Shown here: positions 55,399 through 63,833 of the stretch, piece after piece
Position numbering within the stretch: the stretch's first letter is position 1
Layout: every line of letters begins with the position of its first letter
Source: Tritrichomonas musculus
Lineage: Eukaryota; Parabasalia; Tritrichomonadida; Tritrichomonadidae
Assembly: GCA_039105265.1 (NCBI GenBank)
Contig: JAPFFF010000022.1
Span: 2,170,001 to 2,234,000 of the forward strand
Direction of reading: 5' to 3'
Length of the DNA: 64,000 nt
Translations under genes and position numbers: made by a program
The notes under the pieces: model-generated
What the model saw: the letters and a program-made list of their open reading frames with translations, nothing else
What the model was told of the DNA's origin: nothing
The model's database searches: none

Positions 55399-56805
55399 AT
55401 GTCAAAAACTAAATCTCTCAGAATTTATGATAAAGAATATCCTTCATTATTGAAATATCCATTCAAATCGAAATACAAATACGTTGAAACTGATTTACAA
55501 CCTGTTTTCAAGAATAACATTGAAACAGAACCTTTCATACCTGATTTCAAACTCAAAGCATGCAAAAAAATGTCAAAACCAAATTTCTCAAATGAACCAG
55601 GATGTTGGGAAGCCGATTTGATGTTTGTGAATTATTTAAGTAATCCTGAACAGCCTATTGAAAAAGAACAAGGTTACCTTGTTTTGATAAATGTGAATAC
55701 TCGATATCTGATTGTTGAACCAATTAAGAGCAAATCAAGAGATGATGTTGAAAAGGGCTTACGAAAAATAGTTGAAAAGCATCAAAAATTTGAATTCAAA
55801 ACGATTAAATGTGATGGTGAAAAAGCTTTCATAAGTCTTGCTGGAAGAATTAGTGACCCCAATAAAATTCCTAATCGATGTATCATGTTGAAATATGATG
55901 ATGGTGAACAGAGATTATTAACAAATCTTGATGAATTAATTAATTTTTATAATAGTAATTCTGTTTTGAAAAAGGTATATTTTGATGAAATTGTTGTTGA
56001 CCATAATATTGAAACTCTTAAGACTATAAATGAATATATATCTGAAGATAATGGTTCATACGCTGATTATAATACAGAAGGGGTAAATGATTATTATATA
56101 ATCAAATTTGTAATTAATTCTTCCCCTTACGCTCTCGCTCATAAAAATGTTGATGCTGTAATTAGAACTATCAGAAATGCTTTTGGAATGGATAATCGAA
56201 GAATTGCTGATTATAATCTCATGAGACAAATGGTGAATTTCTATAATAACACTCCTCACAATTCATTGAGATTTCGGAATTATGATTATAATGAAGATGA
56301 ATTATCTGAATATCAAGGTTCTGGATTGATTCCTCCAACTAAATGGATTTATTATTCTCCAGCTCAAGTTCAAAACAATGTTGATTTGGAATGGAGGTAT
56401 ATTCGAATGATGAAAATGAAATTGAGAAAGATAAATGAAAAACAGAAGTTGAAAGGCTTGCTTAATTACAAACGTGGAAACATTATTTTGATACATCTTG
56501 ACAGAGGTAAGACCCAAAAAAAGCATGAAAAACGACGTCGTGTATTTGATGAAATAGCTGAGTTCATTTGTTATCAAAACGGAAATGTTAAATGTAGATT
56601 GTTAAATCCATATCTCACATTTGATAAGACAAAGGATGGTTTAGTCCCATACGAGAAATCTGAGAAAGGTAGAATTGCCAAAACTGATGATGAGAAAGCA
56701 ATTATTGAAGTCCCAATAATTTATACAAAATATGTTTGTGATTCCATTGATGACTTGAACGATGATTATAAACAGTATTTCATATTAAATCTCACTCACA
56801 AGTGA
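55399..56805 (+). CDS. Retroviral-type (rve) integrase of M
   Basis: 468 aa from the ATG at 55,399, chosen to match R's MTKSVRIYDKEY start. Core: GCWEADLMF (about 73), YLVLINVNTRYLIVEPIKSK (about 93), FKTIKCDGEKAF (about 132), a long insertion, YALAHKNVDAVIRTIRNAFG (about 243), then FYNNTPHNSLRF. C-terminal basic beta domain RGNIILIHLDRGKTQKKHEK. The last residues (LTHK) come from a double-hairpin insert at the gene end. In R, the KilA-N gene lies between capsid and integrase; here it does not. Confidence 0.85.
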   Translation: MSKTKSLRIYDKEYPSLLKYPFKSKYKYVETDLQPVFKNNIETEPFIPDFKLKACKKMSKPNFSNEPGCWEADLMFVNYLSNPEQPIEKEQGYLVLINVNTRYLIVEPIKSKSRDDVEKGLRKIVEKHQKFEFKTIKCDGEKAFISLAGRISDPNKIPNRCIMLKYDDGEQRLLTNLDELINFYNSNSVLKKVYFDEIVVDHNIETLKTINEYISEDNGSYADYNTEGVNDYYIIKFVINSSPYALAHKNVDAVIRTIRNAFGMDNRRIADYNLMRQMVNFYNNTPHNSLRFRNYDYNEDELSEYQGSGLIPPTKWIYYSPAQVQNNVDLEWRYIRMMKMKLRKINEKQKLKGLLNYKRGNIILIHLDRGKTQKKHEKRRRVFDEIAEFICYQNGNVKCRLLNPYLTFDKTKDGLVPYEKSEKGRIAKTDDEKAIIEVPIIYTKYVCDSIDDLNDDYKQYFILNLTHK

Positions 56806-56841
56806 GCTCGAGCTCTGCGAGATGACTTGCTGTAGGCAAGG
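56791..56841. repeat. Double-hairpin insert at the end of the integrase gene
   Basis: Stems CTCA-CAAG-TGAG and CTC-TGC-GAG, homologous to 52,188-52,219. Directly followed by a third stem, CTTGC-TGTA-GGCAAG, and a run of seven T's, so it could also act as an end signal for transcription. Confidence 0.7.
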
Positions 56842-56866
56842 CTTTTTTTGTTCTTGAAAACAAAAA

Positions 56867-57244
56867 ATGTTGACAAATGAGATAAAAAAAGATGTTTACT
56901 CAATGAAGCAACCAGTTACAAAACGCTATTTCCATACACAAGATAAAGAATTTGTTCTTCCAAGTGAATTCGTTTCAAGTAAGAATAAGAAATTTATTGT
57001 TGTACAGTATGTTGGAGCAATTGTTAAAGATACTCTTGTTGGAGATTTGATGGTACACTCTGATATTGTACAACAAGATGGTTATTGTGATTGTTTCATT
57101 ATGTTAGCAAACAGACGTCAAACTAAATATCGAAAATATGAATTCCTTGGTCATGAACGTAATTTTAAAATTTGGTTCACAGATTTATATGGGAAATCAA
57201 TTGAGCCATCTGCTTTTGTAATGAGTTGCCTATTAATCTTTTAA
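56867..57244 (+). CDS. 125-aa beta-rich conserved protein of M
   Basis: Counterpart of R's 130-aa and N's 171-aa proteins: KRYFHTQDKEFVLPSEFVSS, VVQYVGAIVKDTLVGDLMVH, CDCFIMLANRR, RKYEF and FKIWFTDLYGKSIEPSAF. Beta pattern, penton-like candidate. Lacks the EF-hand-like loop of N. Starts after TTCTTGAAAACAAAA. Confidence 0.7.
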   Translation: MLTNEIKKDVYSMKQPVTKRYFHTQDKEFVLPSEFVSSKNKKFIVVQYVGAIVKDTLVGDLMVHSDIVQQDGYCDCFIMLANRRQTKYRKYEFLGHERNFKIWFTDLYGKSIEPSAFVMSCLLIF

Positions 57245-57286
57245 ATAGGTTTTTTTTTGTTTGCCAGGCACCGAACATTTCATGCC

Positions 57287-57303
57287 CAACAACGTAGTTG
57301 TTG
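57287..57303. repeat. Hairpin in the gap before the 391-aa gene
   Basis: CAACAAC-GTA-GTTGTTG, a perfect stem of seven pairs in the 100-bp gap. The corresponding gap in R is only 24 bp and has no hairpin. Confidence 0.6.
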
Positions 57304-57344
57304 AATAGCCATTTAGGCCTTATTATTTTTGTTCCAAATGAAAA

Positions 57345-58520
57345 ATGATACGTAAAACAAAGGATAAAAATAAAGAAGTATTAACAGCAGAACAAGAATC
57401 TAATTTAATTGATAAGGATGCTATTATTCTAGATAGAACTCACACATTATATTCATATATTGATAAAAAAGATAAGAAAGTTTACTTCTATTTGAGTAGT
57501 AATTATCAAGATTTATTTGTTTTTATGGAAGGTGATAATATATTGTTAAATTTACCTAAGAAAGTTGATATGAATACAAAAATGAACATCTTAGATAATA
57601 AACGTCCTTATTTAAAAAGAAAATTTGTCATTTCTATTGAAATTGGTTCCAAAATTGGAAATACAGATATTAAATTTGTTGAAAGATGGTTTGATGAACT
57701 AAATAAATCATATATTGTATTAATGGAAGATTGTGGATATAAATATGCTATTAAAGAAACAAATAATTTCTGTTTTGAATTAGATTCCGAAGGAGATGTA
57801 AATAGAAAAATCAAACCACTTCCGTTACACATATTTCTTTGTTTCAAACCTGAAACTTTTATGAATGAATGGAATCGTGTTGAATTACGAAATTTGGATG
57901 AGGAAGCTGATTTAAAAAAATTTAAATATGAATTTCAAAATTGGCATTACCATTTTCCTGTTATTAATGTATTTAAATCTAATTATGTAAGTCCATTATT
58001 AAAAGTCCATTTTAATGAAACTCCTGAAAGCCTTGAACCATTAATGGATATTTCAGAAAATGATAATGATGGTAAATATGAAACAAGTAATGTCGATATC
58101 AATAATAAATATGATTATGATGAAATAAGACCTAAAAAAATAAATCCTCCAGTTCCATCTATGTTACAAGGTTTGGATAAAGAAGTCGAGAGTACGACTA
58201 CAATGAAACCAGATGTTGAGACATTACCGAGCTCTATTTTCAGCAATGTATCGACCTCAAATACATGGATGAAACCTCAAAGCTCTGTACAACAAAATCC
58301 TAATAACTTTAGTCCAATGAATTACTTTCAACCCACAACATTTAATATGCCAACAGGTACTAATTTTAATTTTAATACAGAGCCAAAAAAATCATCTTTA
58401 ACTAGTGAAACAAATAATGCAACCAATGGAAACTTACCAAAGATTAATGAGAGTAAGTCAGAAAACAAACCAAAAACACATATATCAACTTTCAGATTAC
58501 CAAAAAATAAAACAGATTAA
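57345..58520 (+). CDS. 391-aa conserved protein of M with long disordered tail
   Basis: Ordered part (to about residue 225): FYLSSNYQDLFVFMEGDNIL, LNLPKKVDMNTKMNILDNKR, QNWHYHFPVINVFKSNYVSP. Then an acidic/Asn linker, DEIRPKKI (also in R), and a Ser/Asn/Pro-rich tail ending FRLPKNKTD. R's counterpart is clearly diverged, unlike the capsid gene. Possibly a virion protein. It ends 8 bp from the stop of the large minus-strand gene. Confidence 0.65.
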   Translation: MIRKTKDKNKEVLTAEQESNLIDKDAIILDRTHTLYSYIDKKDKKVYFYLSSNYQDLFVFMEGDNILLNLPKKVDMNTKMNILDNKRPYLKRKFVISIEIGSKIGNTDIKFVERWFDELNKSYIVLMEDCGYKYAIKETNNFCFELDSEGDVNRKIKPLPLHIFLCFKPETFMNEWNRVELRNLDEEADLKKFKYEFQNWHYHFPVINVFKSNYVSPLLKVHFNETPESLEPLMDISENDNDGKYETSNVDINNKYDYDEIRPKKINPPVPSMLQGLDKEVESTTTMKPDVETLPSSIFSNVSTSNTWMKPQSSVQQNPNNFSPMNYFQPTTFNMPTGTNFNFNTEPKKSSLTSETNNATNGNLPKINESKSENKPKTHISTFRLPKNKTD

Positions 58521-58528
58521 ATATTTTT

Positions 58529-61039
58529 TTATGCTTCATCTTCAGCTTCATCGTCATCATCAGATTCAACTTTAACATTAGCTAGTTTTTCATCAGTTCT
58601 TGATTTAATATATGTTTTGTCGCGATAATTATCATACAATGATTTATACAAATTTTTAACTTCAATGTAATTTCCGCCAACATTCAAATTAATATGTTTA
58701 TCAATATTTGAACCAAAGTGTTCTCGTAATTGTTTCTTTTCTTCTTTAGTTACTTTATTTTCCAATATTCCCCGTGCTAATTGTGTAAATCGTTCTTTCT
58801 TTTCTTCTGTATATCCAAGTCCAACGTTAATTATTAGTTCAATTGTTTGGGATAATATTTCTCCTAATCGTGCTGATATTTCAGCTTCACCATTTATTTC
58901 ACCGCCAATTGGAATAACATCTTTCATATTATTATTATAATCATCTTGAATCTTAAGACCTAATTCAGAATTTACTGCTTTTGAGTGTACTTTTTTATAT
59001 TTAACCCATTCATTCCAATTATTACATTTATGTGATTTCATTACTTTCAATTCATATTGTAAAATAAATACAGCAGTACATATTTTTAAGTAACTGAATA
59101 TACCCTTCAATGGTTCCATAAATTGATATTTTCCATGTTGTTCATCATCTCCAAACATATTAAAGAGTGCTAATTGCCATATTTTTGAAAAGATTGAACT
59201 CCATAATCCTCTTGCATTAAGTTTGGTGCTGACTTTGGGTTTAGATAAGCCAACATTCTGATAAGCAATAACTGCTTTATTGAAATCTCCATCATATTTA
59301 AGATCGATTTTACCAGCATCCCATTGGTCTTGTTCATAATTCCATGTTTTAGTAGTACCAGTAAGATTTTTCATCCATACTTCAAATGAATCATCTGTTT
59401 TACCAGCAATGCGTTCGGTTTGCCATAATTTCTTATAAGGGTCTGCTTTAACAAGACGGAATCCATTAATTATAACAGGTTTACCACGAGTATCAACAAT
59501 AACGATGTCCTCTACTTTGTCGCCATTTAAGTCACAAATTGGATTACCAAGAGGGTCTAATGTGTCTCTCCTTGCAGGAATTAATCGATATAATGGATAT
59601 CCATTTTTATCAAATTTCTTCTTACAATAGGCTTCTGCGCCATCTCTTGTAGCACATTTTGGAGAGAATTTAATACGATAATTACCATTAATAAGAATAT
59701 CAAATAATTCCCCTCGGTATTTACTAACATCAATACTTTGTTTATTTTCGAAAATGTATAAGTCATTTAAACGTTTTTGTGAAGCTTCAAATGTTTTACC
59801 AGCACGTTTACCAGTTGGGACAGACTGCATATAATTATTTTTGAATTCAGCAGTATCGATTGGAGATACACCTTTTGGTGATTCAATATCAACATTAAAT
59901 AAATCTTCGTAGTTTTCAGAACTAACTACAGGTTTTTTAGATGGTGATTTAAATACAGGCTTTGACATTGATTTAGGAATGGAAAAATATTCATTATCAA
60001 CATTATTATCGTCAGAACTTTGTGAATCACTATTCATGTTAAATAATATTTCTCGGTCACCATTTTCTATAATATATTTTATTAATTGTTTGAGCTTCTT
60101 TTTGTTTTTAGGCTCAGTTGTTTCTTCAAATATGTTTGTTTCGCGTATTGCATCATGTAATTGTAATACAAGTTTTTTTACTCTGATGTCAGAATCATCT
60201 TTGGGATTTATAGCTCGATTATAATAATCATAAAGGTTTTCAGTAGTAAACTCGTCGTTTAATAACCCAAATTTCTTAAGTTGATTAGCATCAATTGTAG
60301 AAGATTTATTGTAAGCATCTAATAATTGTTGACCTTCTTGATTAGATTCTGCTATCTTTCTCATTGTTTCAATATTGGTTTTCCTTCTAATATTCTCAAA
60401 TTGCATTAGGTTATTTATATTATCTGATGCCTCATTGTTTTTATGTGAGTCTATATTATTTGTCAATGATTTGACAAGTGATTGAATCTGTGCGGTATCT
60501 TTTTTATTGAATACTGAATACTTCTCTGAGTCATCAGCAATACGATAAAATAATTGTAAAGCATTAATATGATTACTATCAAGTATAACTAAATCATTAA
60601 GTGATTCAATGTCTTTATTAAGTCGATTTCTGAAATAATGGTCTGCTAAATCGGGCTCCTCCTCCTCTTCAACTTGTGGAATGGAAACAGGTTTTTCTTC
60701 CTCCGCTTGTCGGAGGCTGCGAGAGCCCGCAGCTTTATTTTTCAGATAGTTGGTTAAATCAATAAAGTAATTCGCTTTTGAATCAAGTATTTTAGCTAAT
60801 TCATTTTTTTGTCTTGAAGTTCCTTTAGGCTTTGCGTTATATTTATCAAGCATATCTTTTAAATTTGTTTTTACATCTTTGACATAGTTACGAGGATTCT
60901 TAAGATACTCAATAATATTACCAATAATTGTTGTTATTTGTGTTAACTTACTATTTTGGAACATGAATACGAGCATATCTTGATAGTCCCTTTTTTTTAC
61001 TTCGTTTAGTATGAAATCTTCGTTTATGTTTGTTATCAT
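58529..61039 (-). CDS. 836-aa calcium-loop protein of M
   Basis: A helical N-terminal half with several coils. A central block, RGELFDILINGNYRIKFSPK then YRLIPARRDTLDPLG, leads into CDLNGDKVEDIVIVDTRGKP then VIINGFRLVKAD, a calcium-loop-like motif shared with N's 368-aa protein. The C-terminal domain YELKVMKSHKCNNWNEWVKY, GGNYIEVKNLYKSL and an acidic end match R's truncated copy at 10,961. A double-hairpin insert adds residues near 100-115 (AAGSRSLRQAEEE). Its start codon lies 14 bp from the fibre start, divergent. Likely a large structural or assembly protein. Confidence 0.65.
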   Translation of the reverse strand: MITNINEDFILNEVKKRDYQDMLVFMFQNSKLTQITTIIGNIIEYLKNPRNYVKDVKTNLKDMLDKYNAKPKGTSRQKNELAKILDSKANYFIDLTNYLKNKAAGSRSLRQAEEEKPVSIPQVEEEEEPDLADHYFRNRLNKDIESLNDLVILDSNHINALQLFYRIADDSEKYSVFNKKDTAQIQSLVKSLTNNIDSHKNNEASDNINNLMQFENIRRKTNIETMRKIAESNQEGQQLLDAYNKSSTIDANQLKKFGLLNDEFTTENLYDYYNRAINPKDDSDIRVKKLVLQLHDAIRETNIFEETTEPKNKKKLKQLIKYIIENGDREILFNMNSDSQSSDDNNVDNEYFSIPKSMSKPVFKSPSKKPVVSSENYEDLFNVDIESPKGVSPIDTAEFKNNYMQSVPTGKRAGKTFEASQKRLNDLYIFENKQSIDVSKYRGELFDILINGNYRIKFSPKCATRDGAEAYCKKKFDKNGYPLYRLIPARRDTLDPLGNPICDLNGDKVEDIVIVDTRGKPVIINGFRLVKADPYKKLWQTERIAGKTDDSFEVWMKNLTGTTKTWNYEQDQWDAGKIDLKYDGDFNKAVIAYQNVGLSKPKVSTKLNARGLWSSIFSKIWQLALFNMFGDDEQHGKYQFMEPLKGIFSYLKICTAVFILQYELKVMKSHKCNNWNEWVKYKKVHSKAVNSELGLKIQDDYNNNMKDVIPIGGEINGEAEISARLGEILSQTIELIINVGLGYTEEKKERFTQLARGILENKVTKEEKKQLREHFGSNIDKHINLNVGGNYIEVKNLYKSLYDNYRDKTYIKSRTDEKLANVKVESDDDDEAEDEA
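60700..60732. repeat. Double-hairpin insert in the 836-aa gene
   Basis: Stems CCTCCG-CTTGT-CGGAGG and CTGCG-AGAGCC-CGCAG, back to back. G+C-rich in a very A+T-rich gene and in-frame. Confidence 0.7.
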
Positions 61040-61053
61040 TTATTATTCCCAAA

Positions 61054-63807
61054 ATGTTCACGATAGAACAAGCGGGTACTATAAAAAAAGTAAATACAAT
61101 TGATGAATTGATAATAGAATATATCAAGAAATATGCTTGTACACATTTGTGTCCGGGAACCAATGGTTCCTGCCAATGCAATAACGGAAATAATTTAGGG
61201 TCAAGCTTGAATACTGAGGAATTGAAAGAATTATTAAAACCATATGCGAAAACAACTGATTTATTCGATTATTTGAAAACAGAGGAATTCAATAAAGAAT
61301 TATTAAAGTATGCTAGTAGTGAAGAAATTGAAAACGCTGTTAATACATTACGTGATTACGTTGTTAACAACTTTGCATTATCAACTGACATACCTGAAAT
61401 ACCTACAGATTTGGTTAATGAATCTGCTTTGACAACTACTTTGGAACCGTACGCGAAACTTACGAACTTAAGTGAGTACGCGAAGACTCAGGACTTACCA
61501 GATATGACATTGTATGCAAAAAAAGAAGACATTCCAGAACCAGTTGATTTATCAAATTATGCTTTGACAACAGATATGACCCTTGCTATTGAGCAAGTGA
61601 AAAGCGAAATCCCAGAGATTATTGAGGGACAAACAACTATTCAATTCAAAATCGTCAATAATACAATTCCTGATTTAGATTACAACACATATCATGAACT
61701 GATTGAGCAATATGGGATGGATATTGTTTCATCAGACAGTTTCTATACAGCCCATTATGTTCACGCAGACTATTCGTACAATGACGATGATGATAATCTA
61801 CCCTCTCAGATACTGCGTATCGACGGAAGTAGTTCTGGTCTTTGGATACTGTATCAAAGCCATGAATTAATCAATCCAGGAACTGGTGAAACACCGGAAA
61901 TATTATCATGTTCAATAACCAAAACTGTCGAACCAACAGACAAAAACGCTTATTCGGCTAGATATGTGTCAAACACTTATGCATTGAAAACAGATATCCC
62001 AGAACCAGTTGACTTGACACCATATTATTCTAGTGCACAAGCTGATGAGAAGTTTGTTGATGAAGATGAATTGGCTTATGAATTAGATAAATATGAGACC
62101 AAGGATGTGGCTGATGGGAAATATGCTTTGAAAAGTGAAATCCCTGAGGTACCCACAGATTTGGTTAATGAATCTGCGTTGAGTACTGCGTTGTATGGCA
62201 CTGAATTGAATATTGAATATCCTGCAAAATTATATGACGGTGCATATATTACCCCTAAGCTACCAAATGCTGGAGTTCATTTGGTATTTGATGTTAATTG
62301 GGGAGATAATCAAGATGATGATATTATGCATATTGATGTAATATTTAAACCAAATGGCTCTACTAACACTTTTGATTGCTTGGACAGATATGATAGCAAT
62401 GGTAAACGCATTGATAGAATAATATGGCGTCATGATGATGGACAAATTGTATATGTATCGTATATTGCAGCACATAGAAATAATAATCCAATAGCATATA
62501 ATTTCATTAGAGCCCAAATCGAATCGCCATTTATCAAAGACTCGAATGTTGTTGATGGAAGTCCAGAACAAATCACAATTCAATGTACACAGAATGATAA
62601 TGGTTGTGCAATCCCAGATGAATATATAAGAAGAGTATTAACAACTAAAAATATAATCGTAAAGTTCAAACGAAATGCTGATGATACAACATATGAAGAA
62701 GCTGAATATACTTATGCTGGTCGAAAGGGTGCAAATATCATATACAAATCAACCAGTAGTGAGTCAAGCGAATCAATAGATATTCGTGTAGCTACACGTA
62801 TTGTCTCAATAAGAGCTGAGGACGATACACTGACTAATATATATGATGCATCTATCACATTAATCCGCAGCCGACCTGTGAACGATGATATGATTACTTC
62901 AGTGAAATATGTGAATGATAACTTTGCTCTGAAGTCAAACGTCATAACAGAAGAACAACTAATAAAAAAATGTGCTATTGATTGCGGACCGATTACAGAG
63001 GGCGGTGAAATATCAATTCATTATCTAAAACTTGAAGATAAGGTGATTAAACTGGAATATATAGTAGGTGATTATGCGCTATGTTTGGAAATAAGAATAT
63101 TATTCTATGATACAACTGGAAATCCTCACAACATTGTTCTTGTATTACATCAAAGAACTGTGTATTTCGACAATTTCAAATTCCCACTATATTATGAAGA
63201 CACTGTTGATATATCATCAGGAAGACCCCTGACATATAATTTCCCAATAGGTGGATATCCCTGGACAGTTACTCAGGAATTATTAGATTCTAAACAAATA
63301 TATTCAAGATGCATCATGTCCCGAGGTTATTTAGCAAAATATAAGGGTGTGATGTACGGTACATCAAACACAACCATCACCCACTACTCCCCAATCGAGT
63401 CATCGGTTAACACCATCACCGATTTCATTATTGGAACTCCAGTATATATGACCGGTAAGGTTTATAAACATGTTGGTGATACTTGGGTACTTTCAACTGT
63501 GAATGATACTACTGATTGTATTTGCAGTGTCAAAACTACTGGTTCATGGAAAGAATATGTTGGTATTTGTGTTAGAATTGACCAAAAAAATAATGCTATA
63601 ACATTTGCTTCCCATGGTGATTATCTTGTAAAAGTTGATGATTCATCTTGTTATGGTATTGGGGATGAAGTATTTATTGATAATGAAGATAATAAATTGA
63701 AGATTCTTAGTGGTGAAACTGCAATAACATCAAAGATTAAACGTATGACTGTTGGTATCATAACTGCAATAATAGATAATAAAACACTTGCATGCTTTAA
63801 GGCATAA
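61054..63807 (+). CDS. Fibre or spike protein of M (917 aa)
   Basis: Start at the ATG at 61,054 (MFTIEQAGTIKK). A Cys/Asn/Gly-rich loop (CPGTNGSCQCNNGNN) is followed by phage-fibre-like repeats of the form YAKTTDL, YALTTDM and YALKSEIPE through about residue 380, then several beta domains and a C-terminal domain with TPVYMTGKVYKHVGDTW, VGICVRIDQKNNAITFASHG and GIGDEVFIDNEDNKLKIL. The repeats also occur near the end of N's giant protein. Probably the attachment spike. The fibre repeats are a clear pattern; the role is inference. Confidence 0.7.
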   Translation: MFTIEQAGTIKKVNTIDELIIEYIKKYACTHLCPGTNGSCQCNNGNNLGSSLNTEELKELLKPYAKTTDLFDYLKTEEFNKELLKYASSEEIENAVNTLRDYVVNNFALSTDIPEIPTDLVNESALTTTLEPYAKLTNLSEYAKTQDLPDMTLYAKKEDIPEPVDLSNYALTTDMTLAIEQVKSEIPEIIEGQTTIQFKIVNNTIPDLDYNTYHELIEQYGMDIVSSDSFYTAHYVHADYSYNDDDDNLPSQILRIDGSSSGLWILYQSHELINPGTGETPEILSCSITKTVEPTDKNAYSARYVSNTYALKTDIPEPVDLTPYYSSAQADEKFVDEDELAYELDKYETKDVADGKYALKSEIPEVPTDLVNESALSTALYGTELNIEYPAKLYDGAYITPKLPNAGVHLVFDVNWGDNQDDDIMHIDVIFKPNGSTNTFDCLDRYDSNGKRIDRIIWRHDDGQIVYVSYIAAHRNNNPIAYNFIRAQIESPFIKDSNVVDGSPEQITIQCTQNDNGCAIPDEYIRRVLTTKNIIVKFKRNADDTTYEEAEYTYAGRKGANIIYKSTSSESSESIDIRVATRIVSIRAEDDTLTNIYDASITLIRSRPVNDDMITSVKYVNDNFALKSNVITEEQLIKKCAIDCGPITEGGEISIHYLKLEDKVIKLEYIVGDYALCLEIRILFYDTTGNPHNIVLVLHQRTVYFDNFKFPLYYEDTVDISSGRPLTYNFPIGGYPWTVTQELLDSKQIYSRCIMSRGYLAKYKGVMYGTSNTTITHYSPIESSVNTITDFIIGTPVYMTGKVYKHVGDTWVLSTVNDTTDCICSVKTTGSWKEYVGICVRIDQKNNAITFASHGDYLVKVDDSSCYGIGDEVFIDNEDNKLKILSGETAITSKIKRMTVGIITAIIDNKTLACFKA
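61156..61170. repeat. Hairpin inside the fibre gene
   Basis: GGAACC-AAT-GGTTCC, a perfect stem of six pairs, in-frame in the Cys/Gly/Asn loop near the start of the fibre. Single hairpin only. Confidence 0.45.
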
Positions 63808-63833
63808 ATAGTATAAAAAAAATTTTTTTTAGC

